Below, in pieces: positions 1 through 12,564 of a DNA stretch of 64,000 bases. The first letter of the stretch is position 1, and each line of letters starts with the position of its first letter. The notes under the pieces are model-generated. The model worked only from the letters and a program-made list of their open reading frames with translations. It made no database searches and was not told the origin of the DNA. Source of the stretch: Hemerocallis citrina (taxonomy: Eukaryota; Streptophyta; Magnoliopsida; Asparagales; Asphodelaceae); NCBI GenBank assembly GCA_017893485.1, contig CM030363.1, positions 110,417,073-110,481,072 of the forward strand. The letters run 5' to 3'. The translations under genes were made by a program, and so were the position numbers.

Positions 1-472
1 CGTGTGTGTGACACTTGTCACGTGTTCTAAGTTTTGTTACATACATACCTTATATTTTGAACACTTCTACATTTCTGACATTGATTGGACACAAAATCAA
101 CATTTTCTTCATATTTTGTATACTACTGATGACTTTCTATGTGGACTATGAACTTATTGTATTTCGTGACATTGTATGACTGTGGGGCTATAATTACTTG
201 TGCACAGAATATAAATCTCTTATTTTGATTATTCAGCTCAAGTTTATATTGTTGGATGGCATTATTTCTATAAAATGTACTGATTGATACATGTATAATA
301 TTAAGGTTGTGTCCCTGTGTCCTATTCTTATAAATTTGTTGTGTGGTTTTCCTGTACCCAGCTTGAATTCCTTCTAGACACTCATAACCATATCCATGCT
401 TCCTAGTATTTAATTTCTGAGGTGGTTCTTAAGTATATATCGCTGAGTTATATGAGGTGCTTTAACCAAAAT

Positions 473-607
473 CTTAAGTATAAATCCTCTCAGGATTTAT
501 ACTTAAGAAAATATACCCTCAGGATTTATATACTTAAAAATATACTTAAGTATATATGAGAACTTGAAAATATACTTAAGTAAATCCTGAGGGTATATTT
601 TCTTAAG
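473..607. repeat. Nested hairpin / inverted repeat in AT-rich DNA
   Basis: Two perfect palindromic pairings are visible. Positions 473-488 pair with 492-507 around a 3-nt loop, and 502-528 pair with 581-607 over 27 bp (arms begin cttaagaaaatatacc). The rest of 1-1038 shows no supportable gene. This could be the core of a small foldback element or a regional repeat; no flanking target duplication was identified. Confidence 0.6.
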
Positions 608-1110
608 TATATTTTTCAGCCTGGTCTTAAGTGTATATGAGAAGTCAAAATGGTTTCACAAGTATATTAATCGCAGTTCACAAGCTAAACTACATCCAAA
701 TAATACAGTAAAGCTTTAGAAGTGAAAGAGAACTAAAGCTTGCAATCAATCTAGAAGCCTTCTCATTGACAGTTGATCCATCTTTACGAGTGTGAGTATC
801 AATGTAAATCACTTTACGTTGAGGTGATAATCCTTTGCTCTTTTTTTTCTGAAACCAAACAAACAAGTTATATGTATCTTGTAATTACATTTTACTCAAT
901 AAAAAGTACAAATATAAACAAGCCTTTTCATCAATCAATTTTGGGAGACTTTTTGTACCCATACAATGAAGATCTTCAAACTTAGCACGATTATGTCTAT
1001 TAATTTTACTTACTTTCTACAATTGATACAACAAATTATTAAACGAAAGAAGAAACCGAAGTCAAAATATTACTCATAATATGCAAGAATCTATTTGCTA
1101 TATGACTTAC

Positions 1111-3614
1111 TTGTCCTTCTTCAGAAAACCAATAACGAACCAATTCACGATATTTATTTCGGTCAACCCTATCATCCGATAATGCAAATGCAACTTCTTC
1201 TTCCATTTTACTCGGGTCATATGCCATTGACTTTAAATCGCTCTTCCATTGCCTCCACTTTTCATTCAACTCAGATTTCAACATTTCTCTTGTTGTGTCA
1301 TTTATAGGAGGAACAAACTCAAATTTGGACTAAACAAAGAAAGATGTTAAATAAATACAACATAAAATGAGTCATATTACAGCTTTTGATACAATATAAT
1401 TTAAATATACAATTATAATACCTCTATTATTCCCAGCATCGCATTTTTGTCCTCCTTTGGCATGTCTTTCCAGGATTTGTAGCTGATGGGAGCATATTGA
1501 TGCCTTCGAACCATACTGCCTATGAAACGAGTAAGAGTTGTCCCTTCCTCACCAACAGGTCGACCGTATTTGTCTAAATTAACAATTATAAAATCATCAT
1601 CTTCCATGTCCCACACATTTAACATTCTTGTTGGGCCTCTCAACCATCTAACATTCTTGTTGGGCCTCTCAACCGTTTAGGTTCCGCATCTATAATTAAA
1701 ACAAAACTTACATAATTAAGACAATTTAATAATGTTGATTGTTCCTTAGTTTCAATATCCTTTCTTCTCACTATCTAATCAGTGAATATAATGACAAAAC
1801 CCGCCAGAAATCCATTAATCAATTAAGCATGCAGCATGATAGAAAAATAATGAATCTAATTCACATTTACATTCGCTAATAATGAACCCCAAGCCATTAT
1901 ATATTGTTAAATGGACAGTTAAGAAAAGCAATTATATATCTTTAATCTATAACAAAATCAGGAAAGGATCTGATGCAGGTTATATATCTTTAATCTATAG
2001 CGATTATATATCAGGAAAGGAAAGCAATTATATATCTTTAATCTATAGAAATTATATATCTTTATAAAACAGGAAACGTGTCAAGATCAGGAAAGGATCT
2101 GATACAGGTTCACACTGATATAAGTTGGAAGAAAAATTAGAAAACATTCCACTTAGAAGATTGTGCATATGCAAGCAAAAAAAAAAAAAAAACAGAGTAG
2201 GTAATAAGCACTGATGGTTCATATGAGATTTAAAGTGTATAGGACTGCCTTACTAATGTATAGAAGGAAATAGCTTAGTTCTTGATCTCAATAACCAAAA
2301 AAAAAAAATGACAACACTTCGCTATGTAGACAATGCAAATGTCCACAAAAATGATACAACAAATATTTTTTTCAATTGAATTTGAGGAAAAGGTTACACT
2401 ATGCGGCTAGAGAAGAAGTGCCAAGTGATTGCAGTAAAACCAATGGCACAAATGGGGTTACAGATCATAATCTGTGTTCCAGTTGCCCAAATGAAAAAAG
2501 CTACAATAACATGGATGTCACATGTATCTGTTTGATTGCATAAAATATACAAAAAATTAGTGTCTGATTTCACAACAGAAGACTCATAAACTAATTACAG
2601 AGTTTAAAACTTAAACTTGCACAGTAGTTTCTACAGTGCAGGTCTTGTCAGAGTCATGACTATTGCAAATAGATGTTTAGATTGCATATAGGACATTTAA
2701 AAGTATTGCTTAGCATAAATAAACACAGAAGATGAAAAGAAAATTTTAATAGCAACAGGATATTGATCTACAACAAACTTGAAAGTAAAAAAACCAGGTT
2801 TGCACTAGATTAGATGATGTAATTAGCATAGCATTCTCAAGTATAAAGTTTCATTCTATGGTTTAATTTACTCAAATTTGAATATTTGATTTTAGGCTAA
2901 ATTTCAGAGAACCCCTGACTTCTCAGCCAAAACCAATTTACCCCACTTTTTGTTTTGACAGTTTGTCCACCTAAAAGATGGTTTTAAGCATCAGTAAACC
3001 CCTCTACAATTTGCAATGGTCCTAGAGTTGTTTAAAAATTAAAATGCATACTTAACCAATGTACCACCATCCAACCAAAATGTATATGCAATGGTAACTA
3101 TGTAGACATTGCAAATGTCTAAAAACTAACAATATGTTTCTTAGGATCGTCTTTTTGGAAAATGCCACGTAAAAATAACCATAAAAGAAATGCTACACCC
3201 ACACCATATGTTCTGCTGACTACATGTTATACTGCCTATGACCAAAGTAAATTAGATTCATTAGTTAAAGATTAAATACTTAAATGGACAGTTAAGAAAA
3301 GCAATCACCCTTATATATTGTTATAGATAAATAAAGTACAAAAAATAGAAAGTATATAATTCATACCTTTTTCAATTTGTACTTCTCTTGCTACTATATT
3401 AGATGGAATGGAGTTGGATTCTATAGACTCATGTATGACACCTTCTATATGACCAAGGACTAGGCTGAGTTTCTTCAGCATTACTTCCTTGGGCATGGGT
3501 TGAGGTTGTATGAGTAGGAATAGATTGTGTTCCTTCATTGTCACTTGCTTGTATATGTTGGTTTCAGTCTTCTAACATACGATGTCCAATATTCAATTTT
3601 CTTCTCCTTCCCAT
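1111..3614 (-). pseudogene. TnpA-like Transposase_24 (Ptta/En/Spm) protein, exon fragments
   Basis: Exons recognised on the minus strand are about 3614-3366, 1689-1422 (acceptor TATAG, donor GTATTA) and 1329-1111 (acceptor TTTAG, donor GTAAGT). The middle exon encodes RGPTRMLNVWDM and PVGEEGTTLTRFIGS, and the last encodes SELNEKWRQWKSDLK and YRELVRYWFSEEGQ; these are signatures of the Ptta/En/Spm family that binds subterminal CACTA repeats. The first exon begins MGRRRKLNIGH and carries an in-frame stop, so the gene is broken. The middle exon also has a local duplication of about 28 bp (1622-1674) that repeats the RGPTRMLNV segment. Sequence left of 1111 may hold a further exon, but I could not confirm one. 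Confidence 0.7.
1880..2110. repeat. Local AT-rich direct repeats (tatatatctttaatctata units)
   Basis: A short motif (tatatatctttaatctata) recurs three to four times, interspersed with repeats of tcaggaaaggatctgat. An open frame here (peptide repeat NYISLIY) only reflects the repeat and is not called as a gene. The segment ggacagttaagaaaagcaa recurs near 3283, so part of this block is a local duplication inside the CACTA element. Confidence 0.6.
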
Positions 3615-3900
3615 TGCTGTATACTTTCAAATAAACAAACGAAGGATCAAATCATAACACAAGCTTCAACTAGCTTCTGACATAGAATAGCGTCTGAAAC
3701 AAATATAATTTTCAAATGATCTATACTCAACATATTAGCATAAAAAACAACATTAGAATGACTATAAAACACAAAGGGAAAGAAAAGATAAAGAAAAACA
3801 TAACACGGATCAAATTTATATTCAAAACATGAGTAAAAAAATAGTCATGTCTAATTGCATCGAAAAAGTACAAAATCATTCACAATTAAAACATATCCTC

Positions 3901-6900
3901 TCATTCTTCCTCCCCATCCTCATCATCAATATGATTATCAACATCAACATCAACTTCAAAGAAATCATTATCATCATCAACTGAAAGCCCAATTAAATCA
4001 TTATCATTTTGAGTAGCTTCGCTTGTATCATGCATTGGTTGCTCATGGATTTCTTCAATTTCATTGGATTCCTCATCACCCATATCATAGATATCCCTGA
4101 CCTTTGCATTCAGAACAACAGGACAATCCTTGTTCCTCTCATCATATACATAAAACACCTTTTTAGCTTGTGATGCAAAAACAAACGGGTCATCACAAAT
4201 ATCTTTTCCGGTGTGTTTCAAAAAATTGAAATTCACAAGTGTCATCCCAAACTTATCTTTCTTGACACCTTTCTTGATATCAACCCAAACACTTTGAATA
4301 ACACAGCCTTGTACTTGCCAGAATAATCCAACTGGATTATATCAGTTATCACCCCATAGTAATTAATTTCATCTTTTGAGATCTTAGTCCTTACAACTAC
4401 TCCACTATTTTGCATTTTCAGGTATCTCTCTCTTTTCCTTGTGTGGAACCTAAAACCATTAATAGCATAACCGGTGTGTCTCCTTACTACCTCAGATGGT
4501 CCACGAGCTAACCATCTAAGTTCTTGAGTAACTTGTGGGCTCCTTTGATCATCCAGGCGATGAATCTAAAACATTCAAGAACAAAAGTTAGTTACACTAT
4601 AAAAACAACAATTAAATTTTCAATAATTCATTTTTTTTGCGCTCACCCTTTCTCGAAACCAGTCACTAAATTTTTGACTATGTTGTTTATCAATTTCAAG
4701 TTGTGATAATCGCCGCGGCCGAGACTGTCTCTTGAGAAGTCCAATGTCTTCTCTAAAAATAATGATAATAGAATTAAAGGAGTTATAAAAAATTTAAACT
4801 AGTGTAATAGTGAATAATGATTGGTGTCTTACTCTATAAACGGAGCGACTGCGTCATGATTAGAAAGAACATATCCATGAGCTTGCATTAACTCTTTCTT
4901 ATCAAGCTTAGTTCTGCTCACTCTCTTGCGCTTCCCTAATTGTAACTTTTGCTGTTTTTTCCTTCCTAATGGCCTTCCAACAGGATGTAAAAAGGTCACA
5001 TCATCTATCAATGTAGAATCAATTTCATCATCATTTCTACTAGGTCTATTGAACCTAGTTTCCACCCCAGAAAGATATTGCGAACAAAAGGTCAAGCATT
5101 CATTTGCCAAAAAACCTTCTGCAATCGATCCTTCTGGATGTGCTTTATTGCGTACAAATGACTTAAGAGTAAAAAGAAGCCTGAAAGTAAATTTAGTTTT
5201 AGATATATATGCTCTTAGCATCCTAATAACTTCTTTAACAGTTTTAAATAAAATAACATGTTCAAATGAAGAATTCATACCTCTTAATAGGATACATCCA
5301 TCGATACTGTACTAGTCTAGCAACCTTGGCTTCATATGCCAAATGAATTACCAAATGCATCATAACAGTAAAAAATGGAGGAAAAATTGTTTCGAGTTGA
5401 CAAAGTGTTATAGCTATTTGAGACTCCAGTTGTGCTAGAAAATCCACATTAAGTACCTTAGAACATATTTGCTTGAAGAAATTGCAGAGATCAACCAAAA
5501 TTGAAGTGACTTTATCTGGCAATGAACCTTTTAATGCCATTGGGAGAAGCTATTGTATCAAAACATGACAATCATAACTTTTTAAGCCAAATATCTTGCA
5601 TTGCTTGACTTGCACACAACGTGAGATGTTTGATGAGCATTCATCTGGAGCTTTTACATTCTTGAGGATGCCCAGAAAAGCATCCTTTTCTTTGGTAGTC
5701 ATTTGATAACATGCTCTAGGCAAAAGCACTGCACTACTTTTTGAACTCGGCTGAAGGTGAAGCATACTTCTTATGCCCATATCTGCAAGGTCGGTCGTGC
5801 TTTATCATTATCTTTGGATTTTCCCCCTTGGTTTAACAATGTACCAATGATGTTATCACATACATTTTTTTCAATGTGCATCACATCAAGATTGTGACAC
5901 AATACATTATATTGCCAATAAGGCAAAGTGAAGAAAATGCTCTTCTTTTACCAAGGTTGTGTCCCATCCTCTAGACCTTCTCTAGTTTCATCTATTTGCC
6001 TTAAAATTTCAATCCCATCAAGTCTTCTCGGAGGATTTCTTAACTCCCTTGTTCCATCAATATCCCTGCTATTCAACCTCCACTTGTGGTTAGGCGCTAA
6101 CCAACGACGATGACACATGTAGCAAAATTTTCTACCATGACGTAACCATCATGAGGCAGTTTCAATACCACAACATGTACAAGCATATTGACCTTTAGTA
6201 CTCCATCCAGATAGGTTTGCATATGCTGGAAAGTCATTAATAGTCCACATTACAGTAGCACGGAGTTGGAATGTCTCTTTCTTGTAGGCATCATAGGTTT
6301 CAATTCCATCATCCCATAACTCTTGCAGCTCTTGTACTAATGGTTGTAGATAAATATCAATGTTATTTCCGGAACCTTTAGGACCTAGAATTAGTAGTGA
6401 CAACATGAAGAATGATTGTTTCATGCACATAAGATTATAAGGAATTATCATGACGGGCCACGTGCTATGGGTAATACCCATAGTCTTGAAAGGATTGAAC
6501 CCATCAGAAGCCACTCCTAGTCGAACATTACTAGGATCTAATGAAAATGTTGGATATCGAGAGTCAAAGTCCTTCCAAGCAAGTGAGTCAGCTGGATGCC
6601 TAAGAGAACCATCATTCAATCTACCCTCATGGTGCCATCTTACTGATTCGGCAATTTTGGATGACATGAACAACCTCTGCAGCCTCGGTTTCAAAGGAAA
6701 CCATCGAAGGATCTTTGTAGGCAAGTTCTTTCGCTTTTCAGAAGTCTCTGTTCCATTAGCTTGTACATCTACATCTGTTGTTTTCCACCTTAATGTACCG
6801 CACTTTAGACATACTTCATCTTTGATATATCTATCCCGATACAATACGCAGTCATTAGGACAAGCATGGATCTTCTCATACCCCAAACCTAACCCTTAAA

Positions 6901-7510
6901 TCATCTTCTTCGTTTCATAGTATGACTTTAGCAAAACATTTCCTTCTGGTAGAGCATCTCTTAATAAATCCAGTAACATAGAGAATGACTTGTCACTCCA
7001 CCCATGTAGACACTTTAAATGATACAAATGTACCATAAATGATAACTTGCTATACTTCTTACAGTTTGGGTAGAGCATTTGCTCATTTTCTTTCACCCAA
7101 TGGTAAAACTTAATGTTCTCTCCTACTTCTGGATTCCTTTCACCTTCACCACAAAATGGCTCTTCTATAGGATGCATTGGAAAAACATCACGAATTAACC
7201 CATTCATGCCCCATTTCTAAATGTTGTTCAGTTGTGCTACTTGAAGTTGTAGGCCTCTCACCATGAAATATCCATTGCCTATAACCTCTAAGAAATCCAC
7301 GTCGTGGATCAGTTAAGTGTTCATAAACACTTGTGCGAGAATGTGATTTACAGTTGGCACATTTTGTACAAGGACACAATATTTTTCCGTTCTCTTCTGA
7401 ATGTTGAAAAGCAAATTCAAGAAATTCATTAATCCCTCGAATATATACTTCACTTTGTTTTGATGGATCGCTGATCCACCCTCTAATACTCCATTTGAAA
7501 AAATTAACTG
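3901..7510 (-). pseudogene. TNP2-type CACTA transposase (Transpos_assoc, Transposase_21, DUF4218, DUF4216)
   Basis: Read on the minus strand, the domain order is that of plant TNP2 transposases. A Transpos_assoc domain (about 7500-7300) holds the cysteines of CPCTKC. The Transposase_21 core (about 7200-5830) holds HACPNDCVLYRDRY, SDGFNPFKTM, PVMIIPYNL and, downstream, LDVMHIEKNVCDN. DUF4218 (about 5540-5000) holds LPPFFT-like text and LVQYRWMYPIKR. DUF4216 (about 4400-3950) holds YYGVITDIIQLDY, DDPFVFASQAKKVFYVYDE and an acidic C-terminus ending at 3901. The frame is broken by a shift near 7195, in-frame stops at 6896-6898 and 6149-6151, and further stops between 6150 and 5540. The protein would cut and rejoin element ends in an active copy; this one is a relic. 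Confidence 0.85.
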
Positions 7511-7511
7511 A

Positions 7512-10500
7512 AAATGTAAATAAATAATAATTAAAAATAGAGAAGAAAATGTAAATAAATAATGATTAAAAATAGAGAAAAAAAATATGTGCGTGTGTGA
7601 GGGATAATTCCAGTCGTTATTTTACATAATCTATTGTTTTCAACTCCCATTCAATACCAAGTTCAAAAAAATTGGTATATAAATTATGTGGATATAATCT
7701 GCAATATCAAATTATTCGTCTATTTGGATGATTTTGAGATACAATGTGGGTACCATGGTTGATTAATTGGGGCTTTGGGGTGCTTACATGTATAAGCTGC
7801 CATCTAGTTAACATAACATGGTTCATATTTGGGGTGATAGTGGACCAGGGAGCAAGTTAGTTTGGCCAGACAATTGACTCATGGAGGTTACCAACTGTAA
7901 TATGATTGCATTGTTGTCAAGGATATATCATAGATTGATTATAGACTTAATAGTTATAGAGTCCAGCTTGAAGTTATGTATGGTTCAAAATCAGGTTATG
8001 CTACCAGTTTATTTTTAAGTGAAGTGGTTTGGGTCTGTAGTAGGATATTTATAGTTTCCATGGTAATATTATCTTATGGTGAATAACATCTTTTTTTCCC
8101 ACAATCCATGAATCGAGTTATCTTGATCACATATTGGGCATAAAATTTATTTAACAGAAAGCAGTTATATGTCTGCAACATCCTTCAACTGACGTAAAAT
8201 TTTTTTAGCCGACAATGCTTACATCTAATAGACTAATAGTAAAAATCTTGGTAGAGGGCACATGCATTCATACATGTTCTTTTCATCTGCATTGCTTCCA
8301 CTCACATGAAAATTTAAATCCAGTATCTGTGAACCTTTATCTATTGCAAAATGAATGCTCAGCAACCTTTTTTGTACCTTTGGGAAAGCTTAACAAAGCT
8401 CAAGCACATTTGTCATGATATTGTTGTTGAGATTTAGTAAAAGAACTGGATATCTCATACATGTACATTTTTTCACTGCCAACCATAATTTGAATTTTCT
8501 GTAATTTGATACTGATTGAAAATAATTCATAATCAACCATCAAGTTAAGGTCAATATACTTCACTGTTTTCCAAATCCTAGCTTGTGGTATGTATATCCT
8601 AGCTTCGTGCACTTTTCTTGAGGTTTTATTAACATTCTGTCAATCTTTGAAGAACTAGATCAAAGTTTGAGATCTGGGCTGTGGTAATGGTGTAGATTCC
8701 TGATGCTTTTTGTATATGGCTTCCCGAGCTTAATTCACATCAGATGCTTCTGAGTACTCATATGTACTTTCTTTTGGTATATACATCTGATAAAACTAGT
8801 AATAACTATTAGTGTGAGGGCAATTAAGTATAGATAGAAATTTAGAGAAAGTAAAGTGAGTTCTGATATAAAGGCCAGTATGAACTGCTTTTTTGTCTTT
8901 CTTGTATGTGTTTTTTTTTTTACTGAATGGGAGGATTGCTATCGTGAACTTTCAGCTCTATCCACTATAAGAATTTATACATAGAATAATTTATAGACCT
9001 GTGTCGTTGCATGTGTTGTGTACTTTATATTAACTTCCTCATAAAATATCTATCAAAATCAGAAAACATGCATACAGGAAAATTCTATCAAGTATACTAA
9101 TCTCTTAGAATCTTATAGAAATATCCTCTATCTGACTAAAAAACAGTTGAAAGTCTTGTATAATTCTCTTATGATGCATCAAACAGAAACAATATGAGTC
9201 TTGTATCTGTCTTCAATACATTTCTCTAATATAGATACTTCCCTGACACATATCTGGCACACCAGATCCTGTCCATACTTAACTGGAGGCATGCGCTACT
9301 CATCTCATACTCACTAATTTTATTATTCAAATTTATAAGTAAACTGAATAAATCAACTGTAATCATATAACTGCTTCACATTCATACTAAGAAGCCTGAA
9401 CCACTAAGAAAAACGGGTAACTGCAGAGCTGGAAAATCCTACTAAAGCATACATAATATATTGTAGAATAGTAAAAAGCATGACAAAACATAATTGAATT
9501 TATGAGATCAAATTTTCTAAATTACACAGTTCAAAGATGTATTAAGACACAGTTGTAAAGGTATTAACAACTCAACGAACATTCCTCATTAAGAATATAA
9601 CAATTAACAAATATACAGTTTACGAAAACATGTGTATATCTTTTTTCAAATTATACTAAACTCCACCACAAAAATCTAAATCAGATATGTAGATTAGACC
9701 TGGATGCAACCCATACTAACATAACCAAGTAGGATCCCTTAACCATAATCTTCACCCACTGGTTTGAGGATAGAACCTATAAGTTTAAACCCACTACAAA
9801 ATCCCAATGGACTGACTTCAAAATGCAAACTAACCAGTAACAGTTGATCATAATTTGGTCTAGACTACATTAGACAAAACCCTGTATAAGGCCATACACA
9901 TCATTCCACTACTGCAGTCTGCAGTACTATTGTAATCCAAGTATTCAACTGTAAACAATTTCAACTGATCTTTCAGCATATCAACTAATATAATTCGAAA
10001 GCATACACTAGCACATTCCATACCAGGTGTATTCATCAATAAAACCCCATTGGCCAAATGTACTCTGCCAATGGGAATTGCATTTGCCTATTTGCGCTCA
10101 TTCCATCTGTACCTTGTTGCTTAACAAAATAGGAACATTAGCAGATAAATGACATGAAAGCATGCTTTATATCGGACCTGAGTTGTCTATATCAGTTCGC
10201 AGAACTATTGAGATGTGGATCCATAATCACATCTCTTTAACAATTCATGATCAGTACTTTCTTTCTTTAACCTAGAATTTTTGTGTTCAGACTGGATTGT
10301 AACTATCTGAATAGGATAACATTTTGAAAATATTATCGCAAAATGTTATTGCAATATCATAACGATAATGTTATTGGTCACCTCCCCCACATTACATTAG
10401 TTGCACCACTTGATGAACCATAATCACATCTCTCCCTTCTAAAGTTCTAACACAGATTCATATAGTTTGATGGAGATTTTCCCACAGTATATACTGCACA

Positions 10501-12010
10501 AAGATCGTGATAATAGATTGTTGTAAAGGTATCATTCTCCTTCACTCAGATTTATTAACCTCTTGTATATAATAGATGGAAAGATACTGTTGCTTTAGAT
10601 AATGGTCTAAAGTTTTGGAGGGAAATTTGAAGTCTCCTCTTGCAAATGCAAATAAAAATTGCATTTGCAAGCTACCAACATACTTTTAAAGGTCCCGAAC
10701 GGCCCCCCCCCCCCCCCCCCCCCCCCGTGGGACTGGCATTGAAAGGCTGAACAAAGTAAAGCTATGTAACTGCTATAAGGATTGGGTGAAACTTTTCTAT
10801 ATGAAATTCAAGCATCAAAACACTAGTCAGCCTTCACTCCTAAATATAGATGTTCACGCCCAAAAAGTCAAACGTGCACAAAACAAGAGATTAACATCTA
10901 AAGATTGAGTTGGACACCAAATAAATAACATAGCTAGAGTATGTATCATGTACAATAGAAATACAAAAACAATGTAACATGGATTAAGCATGTTTATTCT
11001 GCAGTATCATGTAATTACTTCCTCTTGCCTAAATTCTCCACTTAATCGAGTACTACTTGACATACATTGACACATAAGTTTTGTCCATTTAGATAAAGAA
11101 ATATGTAAGTGTTTTATCTTATTCACGTTTATGAAATGTAAGAGATACAATGATAAAGAAAAAGTTAACTATTGCATATGTTATAATTTAAAATCATTTA
11201 GTATGTTTTTTACTAAATCTTTATGCAGGGACCAATTGAATATCTTTGTAACAAGTCAAGCATGATCAATTTTTATACCCCAAGTTGGGAGGAAGTATTA
11301 AGCACGATCAGTACTAGGATAGTTATTCCTCTTCACCAAATATTTATTATCTTTGCTGTTTATTTATTTGTCTCTCTTAAGTTTTGGAATAGAGAGCTCA
11401 AAATACTTTTACATAGAGTGCATCCGCATTCTAATGATAGCATAAAGAAATTAAATGATACATGATGGATAAAAAAGACACGAGAAGGAACCTCTATATG
11501 GGAGGAAGAAACAAACAGGTACATGGGGCTTGTAAAACAAATGTCGAACCTTTGATAAAACAAAGAAAGAAACGAGAAACTGACAAATTCAATATTTTAT
11601 ACACCTAGACCATGCAAATGAATGGATTGTAGGATTCTACCATATTAAATTCAAACTCACAGGTAAAATTTGGTCAAAATTTACAAGATTTTCAATTACT
11701 TGTAGCTTTAGCCAAATGAATATTCTAAAGCTATTTCTTTCTATCTTTACATATGAATAGCATATGAATAGGCACCCTTAAAGCAAAGAAATAGAAATAC
11801 ATAAGAGAGCATGAGATGAGCATTAAACTGAAAGAAAATAGAACATACATTAACTGACAGTGCTAAGGATAAAGCAATAGCTCCTCTTAATGATGGAATT
11901 GAAATCAATAGTGTAATAGTGAACATGGCATTCTTGCAAGAATCAGTGAAGCATGGTAAACAACAACATGGCAATCAAAATTCATCAACTAAAGGGGAAG
12001 CACCCAAATT
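7512..12010. other. Long stretch without recognisable coding sequence
   Basis: Apart from short unsupported open frames I see no gene here. The stretch is AT-rich and lies between the TNP2 relic and the CACTA first exon, the position of the long first intron in En/Spm-type elements. It includes a 24-base C run at 10703-10726. It may hold unrecognised small insertions. Confidence 0.5.
10703..10726. repeat. Homopolymer run of 24 C
   Basis: An uninterrupted C run is directly visible, flanked by AT-rich sequence. The complementary strand is G-rich enough to form quadruplex-like structures. Exact length is unreliable in most assemblies. Confidence 0.9.
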
Positions 12011-12015
12011 CATAC

Positions 12016-12318
12016 CTAGGGTTTGCAAAATTAATCAAAAATAGATGACCGCGGGTGATGGTGGAAGCGGTGGGTGACAGCAGATAACGAAAGACGACGA
12101 CGGAGGAAGAGGTGGGCGACGGCGGTGGGTGGCGGCGGAGGAAAACGGCAAGAGGAAGACGACGGCTGCGGTAGCGATGGAAGACAACGGCGAAGGTGGG
12201 AAAGGGACGATGACGGCGACGTGGCGGACTGACGATGGCGATGTGGTGGATCGGGGATTCGGGTGAGAGAGAGAGAGAGAGGAGAGAGAGAGATGGGTGT
12301 GAGAGAGACTGTATAAAT
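12016..12318 (-). promoter_or_regulatory. CACTA 5' promoter and non-coding first exon
   Basis: On the minus strand a TATA-like atttatac (12318-12311) precedes CT-rich leader sequence and a GC-rich exon that ends at 12016 in AAACCCTAG, followed by a GTATGA donor. Open frames across this exon on the minus strand are proline- and serine-rich low-complexity readings and are not called as proteins. The exon lies just inside the CACTA 5' end, as expected for the shared first exon of En/Spm-type genes. Confidence 0.55.
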
Positions 12319-12384
12319 TGGGGTATTTGGAATTTGGGGGGGGGGGGGAAATGAAAAATTTGGGGGGGAAATAAATTATGGAAT

Positions 12385-12564
12385 ATACCCACAATATTTT
12401 AACACGTTAGTAAAACTTATAGTTACGGATTAAAAACTCTAAAGCTATAGGATAGCTATACCCACAACTTACTATACGTCTGTAGGTATACAATGTCTGT
12501 ACCCACGGTTTTAGTGATCCGTCACTATAGGTGTCCGTTGGTATATGGCAAATTTCTTGTAGTG
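12385..12564 (-). repeat. CACTA 5' terminal and subterminal region
   Basis: The terminal motif cttgtagtg (12556-12564) closes the element. Just inside are short subterminal repeats in both orientations: tatacccacaa at about 12386 and 12457, gtctgtaggtata, gtctgtacccacgg and gtccgttggtata. Subterminal repeats of this kind are the binding sites of TnpA-type proteins in this superfamily. Confidence 0.7.

Larger units (their letters stand above)
1039..12564 (-). mobile_element. CACTA (En/Spm-type) DNA transposon, decayed, 5' end at 12564
   Basis: The right edge reads aatttcttgtagtg, the reverse complement of the CACTA terminal motif CACTACAAGAAA, and ends at 12564. Moving leftward on the minus strand come a CT-rich and GC-rich first exon, a long gap without coding sequence, a TNP2-type transposase relic (7510-3901) and a Transposase_24/TnpA-type relic (3614-1111). 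This matches the known En/Spm order, in which tnpA and tnpD share one 5' promoter and tnpD lies in the first tnpA intron. The matching left terminus was not found, so the start given is only the last coding sequence I can support. Several stops and frameshifts show that it is not autonomous. Confidence 0.75.

Noticed and set aside
1882..2067. Small frame with NYISLIY peptide repeats
   Set aside because: The peptide merely mirrors a tatatatctttaatctata DNA repeat inside a decayed CACTA element.
11985..12394. Serine/proline-rich frames of 119-135 codons on the minus strand
   Set aside because: They cover the CT-rich leader and first exon of a CACTA element, overlap each other in different frames and include poly-C and (CT)n tracts.
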